Shown piece by piece: positions 10,490-21,748 of a DNA stretch of 29,043 nt. The first letter of the stretch is position 1. The number at the start of each line of letters is the position of its first letter. The stretch is from Spirogloea muscicola (taxonomy: Eukaryota; Streptophyta; Zygnematophyceae; Spirogloeales; Spirogloeaceae): assembly GCA_009602725.1 (NCBI GenBank), contig WELB01000003.1:586782-615824 (forward strand). The letters are read 5' to 3'. The notes under the pieces are model-generated. The model saw only the letters and a program-made list of their open reading frames with translations, was not told where the DNA came from and did no database searches. A program made the translations under genes and the position numbers.

Positions 10490-10716
10490 GCCGCCTCTGG
10501 GTCGGCGGAGTGCCTCTGCAGCGAGCTACTCAGACCTGATGTTGCTCACTCGTGGGTACTGAGCGTCCCTCTGCATTGTCTATGTGTTTTGCAGTGTTTT
10601 GTAGTGTAGTCCTTTTTCCGGCTCCTCTTTCTTTGGCTTTGGACGTTGTCCATTCTTTTTTGGGCTGGCTTTGCCAGCCCTTCTTCTCTATGGGCGAGCA
10701 ATTCCTTTCCTGCGTC
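10490..10716 (+). mobile_element. Retroelement-like 3' end, copy D
   Basis: The frame ending SDLMLLTRGY with TGA at 10560-10562 matches the ends of copies A, B, C and E. About 100 bp after the stop is the perfect 19-nt hairpin GGGCTGGCTTTGCCAGCCC (10662-10680), followed by CTTCTCTATGGGCGAGCA. This stop-to-hairpin spacing is the same as in copies A and E. Upstream of about 10490 no further part of the ORF can be followed, so the copy is 5' truncated or decayed. Confidence 0.6.
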
Positions 10717-11440
10717 CGCTTCTGGAGCTGCTAGAGGAGTGGGATGGCATGGGGGGGAAGGCTGCTAGAAGAGTGAGGCAGCAGCAGTGGCAGGAAGAAT
10801 GGAGGGGGAGAGAAAGAGGGCCGGAAGTGCCGACTGGGGCAGAAGGAAATGGGGCCTTGTCGACCTGTCCTGCTGGAGCTGCTAGAGAAGTGGGGCAGCA
10901 GCAGTGGCAGGAGGGATGGCAGGGGAGGAGGGCGAGAAGGGCCGGAAGTGCCGCTGAGGGCCTTGTCGACCTGGCCTGCGTCCGTTTCAGGAGCTGCTAG
11001 AGGAGTGGGGCAGCAGCAGTGGCAGGAGAGATGGGGGGGGAGGGGAAGGAGGGCCGGATGTGTTGATGGGGGTTTTGTCGACCCGTCCTGCAACCAATTC
11101 TCTAGCTGCTAGAGGAGTGGGAGGCAGCAGCAGTGGCAGCAGTGGCAGTGGCAGGGAAGGATGGCGGGGGTGGGAAGGAGGGCCAAGAGTGCCGAATGGG
11201 GCCTGGGCAACCTGACCGGCGTCTGTTTCTGGAGCTGCAGGAGGAGTGGGCAGCAGCAGCTGTGGCAGGAGGGATGAGGGGGGTGGGGAAGGAGGGCTGG
11301 GGGTGCCACGGAGCGTAGGGAGCCGAGCCGATGGGGGCCTTGTTGACCCGACCTGCATCCGCTTCTGGAGCTGCTAGAGGAGTGGGATGGCATGGGGGGG
11401 AAGGAGGGCCGGAAGTGCCGATGAGGGCCTTATCGACCTG
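10717..11440 (+). repeat. Minisatellite, about six units of 110-150 bp
   Basis: The consensus runs GGAGCTGCTAGAGGAGTGGG, GCAGCAGCAGTGGCAGGAGG, GATGG, a G-rich run, GGAGGGCCGGAAGTGCCGAT, GGGGGCCTTGTCGACCTG, CCTGCGTCCGCTTCT. Units begin near 10725, 10875, 10991, 11103, 11232 and 11369. They differ by substitutions and by length changes in the GGCAGCAGCAG and G-run parts. Open frames inside it are low-complexity artefacts. The array starts directly downstream of the tail of copy D, so the tail end and the first unit share sequence (CTGCGTCCGCTTCTGGAG). Confidence 0.85.
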
Positions 11441-11700
11441 GCTTGAAAAAGGTGGGCGAGGGCTGTGAAAAGAGAAGGGCTCGCCCATTGAGGATAGGGG
11501 CTGTGAAAAGCCCGCCCGAGAAGAGTGGACAAGCCCTGAAAAGCCAGCCAGCAATGGTCACGGAGAGTAGTTTCGTTATGTTTGCACCTTCTGGCCCTGT
11601 TCAGACCTTGTTCATACTTGAGCTCCATCAAATACACACTCCATTTTCTTTCTGGGCTGGCCTCTTACAGCCATCGCCTTATTCAAGAGAAGCTGTTTGT
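11441..11700. repeat. Repeat tails in both orientations
   Basis: Positions 11456-11545 hold a - strand tail (AGAAGGGCTCGCCCATTGAG, GATAGGGGCTGTGAAAAGCC) followed by a second partial stem, CCTGAAAAGCCAGCC. Positions 11585-11695 hold a + strand tail (CTGTTCAGACCTTGTTCATA, then GGGCTGGCCTCTTACAGCC, ATCGCCTTATTCAAGAGAAG). Here the 3' ends face outwards, unlike the foldback at 10106-10329. Confidence 0.6.
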
Positions 11701-12538
11701 GCTTTAAGCTGGTCTTTTACAGCATTGCCATACCTTAATTACATTTCTTCTCCCGAAAATAGGGTAGCAAGGTCCTCGGGAAAGGGGCCCAGGGTTTGGG
11801 CTACCTCAGACTCCTCTGTCCCCTCTCTCTTGCTCTCTTGCCCCATCTCCTTCCTAAATGTGTGAGTGTTATCTGGCTGGCAACGCCAGCCTTACCAAGT
11901 CTGCTTGAGCTCAATTCCTTTCTGCTGAGTTCGCTTCATTGCTAAGCTTGACTTGCAGCAACCTGTCCCATGAGCTCCTAGTCTTCGAACATATGACAGC
12001 AACTCTGATCGCCTTGCCTTCGTAAATCTGGTCAGGGCGTCAGCATGCGCCCTGGCTGGTGCATGCAATGCGTCAGCCACACAACATCCAGGAACGGAAG
12101 CCTCTGCCACGGCTGGCTTCATTGATAGTGCTTCCTTGAGCAGAGAGCTTGTACATATATGCTTTGGCAGGGCATCTTCACATTGACAGTATGTAGTCAT
12201 CGTATAGCAGTCAACAAATTAAGGGAAGCTACTCTGCAGCATCATATGTTGGCAAGAAAATCACCTTGAACTTCAGAGTGCGACAAGGCAATACAACAAA
12301 CAGCAACTCATGCAACACAAGCATCTCACAGGCGTTAAGCCAACGCCTAAATTTCAGCAGTATCAGGACAATAATCTCTCCTCAATGCTTGACAACATAA
12401 CCTGCACTAATTGACATGAAGCCTTCCCAATGCTGAGCTGAGGAATGCCACCTACAAGGCTGCACATACACCACTGAGAAAATAATACTACCTACCAATG
12501 TGCTATGCAACATGCCAATCGTTCTAAATTCAACCCCT
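11701..12538. other. 3' flank of the splicing factor gene
   Basis: No gene is recognised. On the - strand the part nearest 12539 must contain the 3' UTR of the RBM39-type gene. No TGTAA signal in that orientation was found before the repeats. A - strand frame at 11892-12200 has no recognisable features. Confidence 0.35.
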
Positions 12539-15500
12539 TCAGGCATCCGGGAACTTGGTCATGTATGACAGCGCCGTCTGCAGACGAAGCACAAAGTGCC
12601 CATTAGCACTGTGCTCTTGCTTGCTCCAACTCCCTAGCAATCAGCAATGCAAGCTGTCTTGTGATCCTCTTAAGTGTCTGTGGGCTGAGATCCCCAGCCC
12701 CAAAGTGGGCACCAAAGTGGGCACCAACCACCAGCTTCCAGCAGCTCAAGTGCAGCTCAAATTGCTTAAATTTTAATTTGCATGATCTTTGCAAGCAGGA
12801 ATTACCTGGAAAGTTGCTGTTATCATCTTGCCTGCAAACCACCGGCCTTGCAAGGCTCTTTGGGCAGCAATTGATGCAGTGGCTGAATCAAATCTCAAAT
12901 ACACATGACCAGCACTATTCCTGCATCACCAACAGAAGGAATGCAGATCCTTGCGTCATCAGAACTGCGGTTATTGGTTACCACCAGATGCTCCATGTAC
13001 GCCAGGAGCACCCATTGTCTACCGCAACTATGGCCAGCAGCCACAGCTACTAGTGGCCATCTTGAGAAGCACAGCAACATCCTGCTGACCACAGAATGTT
13101 GCTGCTGAGCCACCCCAGTAGCCACTGCCCGCTGCAGTGCTTGTTGACACTGCGTGATCTGCTGTCTCGGAACCTGAAATCACTCCGACCTGTGACAGGA
13201 CCTGCACACAGGCCAGGCTAATCTAGGGCTTGTCTAAAAGACGAACAGAGTGGCCAGGCGTGGCGCTGAGCTTCACACGTGATTGTGCACACTGGTCTGT
13301 CATCAGTCCTGTGCACAGTGCAGAAGGAGGATTGGAGTAAAAAGGACGAAGACTCCGAGATCCCTTTCCATAGGCCCTGGTGATCTCTAACTTGACCCTT
13401 GACCTTGACACATCAAGCGTGCTGTCACTAGCTGCCACTCAGTGCACCCAGCTTGATCCTGTGTGTTTGAGATAAGAGGAGACGACTCCGTAGACTTTGT
13501 GTGAACGTGCTGCCACGGAGGGTCAACATCAAAAACGAAAACAAGACATCAGTTAGACACAAGGGCAGGTTGCAGAGAGGCGTATCCTGCTGCCGGTGGT
13601 AGGCCACTCGAATAAACCTTCACCTATGCATCCTGAGTCCCTGTAATAATCCAATCATTCACTTGTGATCAGCTTATCACAGCTGATAGCCCTGCTCTCT
13701 GCAGCCCACTGCGTTGGGCCTCCCCTATGCAATCCACATTGTGAGCCTTTGCAGACCACAGCTGTTTCTGTCAGCGTGAGACACATGCAATTTCTTCTGT
13801 GGCACGGTCTCGTTGAGCAAGGAGCACGGAGTACCCACTTGTCCACAAAGATGTGCTTGATGGCACCATACTTGGAGACCTCGTCCAACACGTCATCCTT
13901 GATATCCATTTCAAAATCTGGCTCCGTCTGCACAAAAGAGACATGGTTATATAGATTGCAGGCACATTTCCAACACTCAAAGTTGTTCCATGGACTCCTG
14001 GAAACTGCAAACCAGCATACATCGCAGCAATGCTGGTATGCAAGCCCTTCTGCAAATGGAAAATTTAGACAGTGTAGCGGGCCTACCTCGGTGCTCGGGT
14101 CAAACATGTTCTTCAGTAGTAGGTACTCGCTTGGTACACCCATCGACTCTCCAGGAGGCATGCCAACCATGCCGGGGGGTACAATACCCACTGGCGGAGT
14201 CCCCATGCCTGACATAGCACCTACACCTGAAAGAGCACCTAATGCGCCTGCTGCTAGCCCTGGTGCCAATGGTGAAGCACCAACGCCAGCAGCTCCACCT
14301 AGGATACCTAGTCCTGGGATTGGAGGGGAGGGCGTTGAAGCAGCAGCCGCCGGACTGCACAGAAGGAACACCATGCAGCCCCAAGTCAGGCAGTGTAGAA
14401 CTTTTGATAAAAAGTATTCCTGAGAAAGAAACATCTACCAACGTTGGCAGTAGTGTGTAAGCTCTTGCAAATCTTGGAGGGAAAAGAGTACTACCCAGCC
14501 GCATTGCTGCGGTCAAGTTTCTGCATGAGAAGCGCTCGTGATCGAGCATTCAATGACTGCATAAGAACAGGACCGTGTGAGCTGCATGAGGTCAGGGCTG
14601 AGTAGACAATATACATGCAAAAGTCTTTATGAAAAAGCTAAATAAGTACAAATTCAATCACAATCAACAAACTTAGAGATGCTGAACGTACATAGAGGCC
14701 TTAAACTACTCCAGAACAATCGTCATACATACCAGGCCGCCACCTTCATCGTCATCAAGCTCCCCAGCCTGGACTGCTTCTTGGGCATTCCCAACCTGTT
14801 CTGATACTGGTGAGACCTGACACACAGAAAACGTCATGAGAATGGGAGGTATGCGAGTCCTTACCACTGCCTAGTCATAGTCACAAGAAGTGGGAAAAGC
14901 AAGTATCTACTAGTGCAAAAATGTCTGCCTGCTTGCGTACGCGTCAACCTTATGGGATGACCTGTGTGATTCCATGAAGTACCAAACCCTTATCATGGTG
15001 ACAAGCTGCAACAACAGCTACGGGCAACAAACATGTACTCTCCCCGGAAAAAAGTACCAAGCGAGATGTGCACCTTGATTGCTCGACCTGCTAGCTCCAA
15101 GCCATTGAGATTGGCTTGTGCAGCACGTGCATCTTCCAAGCGTGTATACTGCCACGAAGAGCAGCAGCTCAGCACCAGCACTTGACCTGCTAAAAGTCCC
15201 TTCGTACTTAGCAACAACTTAGAGCCGAAGACCTGCCCTCGAAGTCAGTCTGCTTTGGTCAAAGTACAATACAAGCAGAAAGTGCACTGACATGTGGAAG
15301 CAACATGTATCATTGAGAACAAGGAAGATCTGCTTCACTGCTGACCTGGACAAATCCAAAACCTTTGCATTGATTAGTTTCAGGGTCCATGGGCAGCTGC
15401 ACCATTTCCACTGGCCCAAAAGGCTCAAAGACCTACAATGTCTTTGATGTGTCATTAGCCACCGTGGTCTCATCCATTCAAAACTGAATCTGCTGACATA

Positions 15501-17489
15501 CACACATCTCACACTAGCAGTAACTGTAGGAGCCTTTGCCTACTGCAAATGCTGAAATGCTCCTGTAGGGAAGCAATTCAGATCTGCATTTGTGAATACA
15601 AAGATTGCATAAATGGTTGCTCAAACCAGCTCTGTGAAAATCAATGCTTGAGTCGCAAGTGACTCTGGACAGATGCGCACCTGACGAAGTTGCTCCTCAG
15701 TCATGTTGAAATGAAGGTTTCCAACATACAATCGGCGTGCTCCACCTGTGTATGGGCCAGTGGTATTGAGACCAGGGATGCCGCCTGCAGGCATGGCCAT
15801 GCCCATGAGACCTGGCATGCCGAAGGGCATGACAGGCTGTGCCTGTACCAAGTTCTTCTCAGCCTCAGAAGGCTTCACCATGACTGGGGTGCCGAGTAGT
15901 AGCTGGCCAGAGAGTGCAATAGCCATTGGCACTGACATTGCGTCGTAGAACTCAACGTATCTGCAGCATCACGACAAGACTAGCTGCTGATTAAGTCCTG
16001 TTTGCGACGGTCTTCACAAGCCAAAAGAGGTGTGCATCATTCAAGCAAAAGTTGACTGAATGTGTTTATTGTAACCAGGTAGGTTGGAATTCATGACAAT
16101 GACCACAGTACATGAACACGACAGCCTAAATGAAAGAGCTCGACGTGTTTAGCAACAACTCATGCACATCAAGAAAGTACGGACTACACACCCCACGCCC
16201 TTTGAGCGCCGTGAGTTCCTGTCCATGATAAGACGTACATCCCTAACCTGAACAGCGACGTATATAAATCACGATTTGCAGATTTCAGAGAGGCAATGCA
16301 GGCCATGATGATTTGCAGCTTGCTTCCATTCACAAGTTATCTATGCAAACTTATTACGAGTAGGAAAAGCAACTGCCAAGAACAATGAGGCTCACACTAA
16401 GCTCAAACGTAAAGCCAGGCCTGCAAGTGAGATACTTCACGGCAAAGGACAATTTGGAGGCACTAGTGGCCACCATTACATAACGGCCGAGCTAAATGTT
16501 GCAACAATCAACACTGCCTCAAAATTAACAAGTATCATCACCTTTCCAGCCCGTGAGAAGAACTCGTACACGTCCCTCTCATCTGCTTTCAGATTGATCT
16601 GGCGTGCATACCAGAGACTGCAACATCAGCTTTCCTTCTCTCTCCTTTCGAGCTTGCATAAGTAGTCACATACAATTATCCATCAATCAGCGCACCCTTT
16701 GGAAGCTGGGCCAGTGCAGCCAACCTCAGGAGCTCAGGCCATGCTGTCCCTCAAAGATACCAAGCAGATTCTTCTACAACAGGCACATTATTCCTGTATG
16801 CTTAAGCATACAATCCATCAATATCATGCACAAACTCAATAGTGCTTCTGACTATCAATCTCCTGACCTGATATGCAAAAACAGTACGCTGGTCCCTCTC
16901 TGGATCTGCCTCAGGCTCTGCATCTGCAGTCTTGTCGCGCTTCTTAGGCCTGCATGATCATCGGCCATCAGCTGTCATCCACTTCTTCAGCCAGGGCAGC
17001 TAGTTCTGCACAAATGACGCAACAGACTACCAACAGTCCACCCCCTTATGCCAGCAATAAAGCAAAACTTCTGACTGAGTCGCTTGAGCATGTTGAGCCC
17101 CCAGGCCAGGAAAGGGCGCCGGATGGCACCTCTCCTCGCTCCCCCGCGGCTTCTCGCGCTCCCGGTCGCGGTCGCGGTCCCGCGTGCGCTCGCGCTCGCG
17201 CTCCTTGTCCTTGTCCTTGTCCTTGTCCTTGTCCCGGTCCTTGTCCCGCTCGTGGCTGCGGTGCCGCTCATCGTCCCTGCCCTTGTTCCGCCGCCCTTCC
17301 CTCTCCTTGTCCTTGTCCCGGTCTTTGGAGCGCTCGCGATCGCCGCCGTCCTTGTCGCGGTGCCGCTCCTTGTCCCGCTCCTTGTCCCTGTCCCTCTCCT
17401 TGTCCTCCCCACGGCTGCGCTTGCTGCGCTCCCCGGTCTCGTCGCCGTGCCGCTTCGAGCTCCTGCGCTCCTCCTTCCCCTCCTCCTTC

Positions 17490-17522
<33 letters not shown>

Positions 17523-17599
17523 CCTGCCGCGGCGCCGTTGGCGGCCTCGGTGCTCTCGACCGCCTTCTCCAGGTACTCGTACTCATCAAAGTCCCCCAT
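12539..17599 (-). CDS. CC1-like splicing factor, RBM39 type (13 exons)
   Basis: This is a nuclear splicing factor related to human RBM39/CAPERalpha and the plant CC1-like splicing factors; by family it helps U2AF-dependent 3' splice-site choice. The exons on the - strand are 17599-17130, 16949-16868, 16598-16542, 16247-16192, 15960-15681, 15432-15346, 15148-15074, 14816-14733, 14556-14495, 14354-14087, 13927-13839, 12920-12806 and 12577-12539. All introns are GT-AG and phases close: 1764 nt, 587 aa. The start MGDFDEYEYLEKAVE is the usual plant N-terminus. Residues about 35-155 are RD/KD/RE-rich (RS-like). RRM1 covers about 177-255 (VFAYQI, SKGVGYVEF), RRM2 about 296-371 (RRLYVGNLHF, KGFGFVQ), then LLMQKLDRS, a Gly/Pro/Met-rich linker, and a UHM at about 492-578 (YLLLKNMFDP, HIFVDKNSAGHVYLRF, GRWFAGKMI). 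The RWF of the last block is the UHM ligand-binding signature. The last exon encodes only TALSYMTKFPDA. The 918-bp intron between exons 11 and 12 is the longest. Confidence 0.95.
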
Positions 17600-17677
17600 G
17601 CCCCAAGCCTCCGCCGCGCCTGCTGCGAGGCTGCACAACTGCTGCCGAATAATATCTCAGATAAGCTATCAAATGAG

Positions 17678-17709
<32 letters not shown>

Positions 17710-17800
17710 CGGCGGTACTCGCGGCTTACACGGCGGCTACCCTCGTTGCGGCAGGGCCGCAACGCTGACGATGTTGGGTTGAGGGCTTTTTAGGGCTGCC
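17600..17800 (-). promoter_or_regulatory. GC-rich promoter and leader of the splicing factor gene
   Basis: This lies directly upstream of the ATG at 17599. It contains a GCC/GGC trinucleotide run at about 17680-17712. An in-frame upstream ATG (frame MCSLAAGAAEAWG before MGDFDEY) exists near 17638, but the conserved family start favours 17599. No defined promoter element was identified. Confidence 0.4.
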
Positions 17801-18590
17801 TGACGGGCCCCACTTTCCCGCGCCTTCGCAATCTAAGCGGGCCTCGGCGCCGTTCGATTGCACCGATCGAATGCATCGGTGTCCTAATGCTGGATCTGGC
17901 ACCGGCGGCCCTTGTGGCGGAGTAACGTTACAGCAGAACCGGCTGATAACGCCCCACCTCCATACCATCTATCAGCTCGTCATGGCATCTTGCGGCTGGC
18001 AGGCCGCCGCTGCAGCCTGCTATGAAGGCCCCGCCAAAATCTGGCAGCCCGCAGTCCATGCCAAATTGGCCTTCCTTACATCGCCGCTTGCCTTACCAAG
18101 ATGAAAGAAAGATTTACCACCAGGATGAAAGCTCTTCCCAGAAGTGGCGATTGTCATGAAAGAAAGAGGCTCATGAGGAGTGTGTATTGAGTGATTAGGG
18201 GCTAGAGAATGGCCTAGTACAAGGGCAAGCACATTATGTACATCACCTCCTGCTAAGCTGACCCGCTCAGTCACCACGAGTCAGCACATTGAGGCCGCTA
18301 AGTGATGCCCAAAAGCCAACGGCAAACGACAAGCCCTTTTGCCACCAGCTAAAGCTCGACCAGGCTTCCGGTGCAAAGTATGAATCTGAGCTCGCTGCAA
18401 ACAGGCTGACAAACGACGTCACAAAAACGCCAAGCATGCTCAAATTTGCGGCAGGCGCATCTCGGCTGGTTGTATATCCTCACGTCATGCATATCCTAAA
18501 CTTGCAATGTTCTCGAGTAGGGCATGGAAAGAAGACCATTCAGCCAAAGGTGTCAATTGCTGCCTGTAGGAGGTGAATGCTGGGGGGGTA
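17801..18590. other. Intergenic stretch, nothing recognised
   Basis: No frame on either strand has recognisable content, and no copy of the dispersed tail family was seen here. A short A-rich part with repeated ACAAAC/GACAAAC words lies at about 18310-18425. Confidence 0.3.
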
Positions 18591-18915
18591 TCAAGAGTAG
18601 TGCTTCAACGTTCTCTGCTCTGCACTCCCCACTGCGTAGCTAGCAATATAGATCGGTGGTGAAATTCTGTACGCCTCCGGCACAAGCATCGACCACGGCT
18701 TGTGGACCTCGCCAGGTTGGACACCCACACTGTCTAGGGTGAGACGGTGATAATGTCCCTGAGCGTCCATAGTGATGGGCATGATGTTATTCACCTTCAC
18801 AATTGCACGGTAGCGGGCTCATCCAGTCCGACAGGGCAGCCCGCAGTATGTTGTGAACGCCCACCACTTCAGGGCCAGTGAGGTATTGCAGCATGTAAGT
18901 AGCGAGGTCTCCACC
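18591..18915 (-). pseudogene. Frameshifted coding relic of unknown family
   Basis: On the - strand an upstream frame (about 18915-18820) reads GGDLATYMLQYLTGPEVVGV then HNILRAALSDWMSPLP. At about 18812-18825 coding character passes to another frame that reads YRAIVKVNNIMPITMDAQGH, YHRLTLDSVGVQPGEVHKPW, SMLVPEAYRISPPIYIASYA and ends at the stop at 18593-18591. Both parts have balanced, protein-like composition unlike the shadows around them. I do not recognise the family. A retroelement or other mobile-element protein is possible given the repeats that begin at 19160, but nothing shows it directly. A short intron could replace the frameshift, but no good GT-AG pair was seen. Confidence 0.4.
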
Positions 18916-20043
<1,128 letters not shown>

Positions 20044-20621
20044 AGAAGTGGCTCTCCCAATGGGGGCAAGGGCTGTGAGAAGCCAGCCCGAAAAGAATTG
20101 ACAAGGTTCGAAGGGGCCAAACTACGAGCTAAGCAGCGACTGCGGGGCCTGAAGAGGCTATGGCAGAACGGGGGAGGATGGACCACTTAGTAGTTACGAG
20201 TGAGGAGCCTCACATCCGACAGACTAGCTGCCGGTAAACTATCCCCCTGACGAAAGCCGGAGGCCGCAGCGAGAGCACGGCCAGCACGCAGATGCAAGGC
20301 GTGGGCCATGGACCGCTGGAGGGAGACGGACAAGCGCATACAATACACCTGAGCCCACGAGCCAGCGGCATTGAAGTCAGCCGGCTCACCGCGCCTGCGG
20401 GACACAGCGCCCCGTGCAAGCCTGGCCAACAGGTCGAGCCAGTGGGATCCGAGAGCCCCATGCACGTCCACAGCCAGGGGGACGAACTCGTCGGCAGCCG
20501 GGTGGTCGGCGTGTTTGGCCGCCTTGCTGCTTAGCCTAGCCTCCCACTTATCTAGGTGCACCTCGCGCAATTCTTCTTTTGGAAGAGCTACTCTCTCTGT
20601 ATAGGAAGTGAGCTCTTCCAA
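20044..20621 (-). mobile_element. Retroelement-like 3' end, copy E (longest ORF fragment)
   Basis: The - strand ORF of 144 codons (20621-20187) begins about VALPKEELREVHLDKWEARL, continues with ADEFVPLAVDVHGALGSHWL, then LLARLAR and RLSVSLQRSMAHAL, and ends SLSDVRLLTRNY with stop TAA at 20189-20187. The FVPLAVDVHGALG...LLARLA pattern resembles the conserved region after the reverse-transcriptase domain in RT proteins of algae and other protists, from family knowledge. The RT itself is absent, so the copy is 5' truncated. The tail follows: GGCCCCTTCGAACCTTGTC, then the stem GGGCTGGCTTCTCACAGCC, ending at 20044. Positions 20044-20248 match 1-205 inverted with two mismatches. It is not expected to work alone. 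Confidence 0.65.
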
Positions 20622-20690
20622 AGGGGGCGATGGCTGTGATAAGCCAGCCCGAAAAGACTAGACAAGGTCTGAAGGGGCCGAAAAGTGCTC
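20600..20690 (-). repeat. Repeat tail directly 5' of copy E, same orientation
   Basis: Reading the - strand it runs CTTTTCGGCCCCTTCAGACC, TTGTCTAGTCTTTTCGGGC, GGCTTATCACAGCCATCGCC, CCCTTTGGAAGAGCTCAC. It ends where the ORF fragment of copy E begins, so a truncated copy sits head-to-tail behind the end of another. The word GCTCTTCCAAA/GAGCTACTC occurs on both sides of the junction. Confidence 0.6.
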
Positions 20691-21431
20691 TGTATAGCTC
20701 GCTTACCCTAACAAAGTGTACATATTGTGCGCATTTCCTCCTCCTATCTGGCTCGTCTCGTTGCCACAGCCGTCTGCGGCCCCACATTGGCTGGCCACAG
20801 CGCGGGGGTCCTTATCATGTCCAGATTTCAACCTTAAGCTTCGTGGCTTCTCCTAAATAGAGAAAAGTGGTTATCATACCGAGGAAAGGTTTAGGAAAGC
20901 GCTCTTTTGCCCCTTCGGATCTTGTATACACCTTTCGGATGGCTGTTCACCCTTTGCACCCTTTGGGAGAGCAACTTTCTTCGTGGCGTGGGCGCGAGGA
21001 GGACCACAGCCGGCAGCTGGCGGTCGGCCTCGGCGGTGGGCGCCGGCAGGGCGCCGAGCCCGCAATTAAAGGGCCAGATGGCGCCGTACTGGACCACGAC
21101 ATTGCCGCCACTCGCAGCCCGGCGGGTCTCCGCTCTGTCGCGATTGGGAACGATCGTGACCAGACAATCACTTGTTTGGCGTTTCTTAGGTACTGGTGCA
21201 GTTTCTGGTGCAGAACGAGCGGCCAGGAGCGTCTGAACCCGCTCCGCGGATCCAAAAGGTGGCGAGCCCTCCCACGCGGCAGATGTGGTCCTACAGCCGA
21301 TTTGGAAGCGCCGTTCTTATTACAGCCCCGTGGCAGCGCTCTGTCCCTCCAGTTTAGCAACGCAATGCTTAAGTATCGTGCGTGTTTTTCTTTTCGGCAC
21401 CTTTTTGTTTTGGCTTGTGAAGAAAGTCCAG
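20691..21431. other. Repeat-rich stretch without a recognised gene
   Basis: A diverged + strand tail lies at 20900-20990 (TTTTGCCCCTTCGGATCTTG, TATACACCTTTCGGATGGCT, GTTCACCC, CCCTTTGGGAGAGCAACTTT). The remaining sequence has open frames on both strands, the longest on the - strand (21741-20947), but these cross tail hairpins and show no known motif. Confidence 0.4.
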
Positions 21432-21748
21432 TTCTTTTTGGGCTGGCTTGGCCAGCCTCTCTTCTCTTAGGGCGCACCATTCGTTTGCCGCTCGCTACTC
21501 TCTGCACTGGAAAGCATGAATAATCAGCGTTAAAGACCACGTAATGCACTCGGCAACCGTGGCGAAAACGACATTCTTTCCTCAAACTTGTAAACCTAAA
21601 TTCTGCGACCTCTGCTCCTAAACCTCCCTTCTCGCTCCAGCGAACAGCGAACCCGGCCATTATCCATGCATCTGCGGGCAGGTCGCTCTTTTGAGAGACG
21701 TGCGCGCCCATAGAGAAGAGGGGCTGGCAAAGCCAGCCCAAAAAAGAG
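21432..21748. repeat. Second foldback made of two facing repeat tails
   Basis: The left arm, 21432-21476, reads TTCTTTTTGGGCTGGCTTGG, CCAGCCTCTCTTCTCTTAGG, GCGCA. The right arm, 21701-21748, is its near reverse complement (TGCGCGCCCATAGAGAAGAG, GGGCTGGCAAAGCCAGCCC, AAAAAAGAG). The right-arm hairpin at 21721-21739 is perfect, and is the exact reverse complement of the hairpin in copy D at 10662-10680. About 220 bp lies between the arms with no recognised gene. Confidence 0.6.

Noticed and set aside
10731-11554. Pro/Ser/Leu-rich frames on the - strand
   Set aside because: They are produced by the minisatellite units and change with unit length.
12701-12730. Direct repeat AAAGTGGGCACC as a CRISPR or satellite unit
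   Set aside because: It is a single 12-bp duplication inside an intron of the splicing factor gene.
20101-20120. Possible RNA polymerase III B box (GGTTCGAAGGGGCC) making the tails SINEs
   Set aside because: Only one subfamily has GGTTCGA; other copies have GGTCCGA, GGTCTGA or GGTCCTGA, and no A box was seen.
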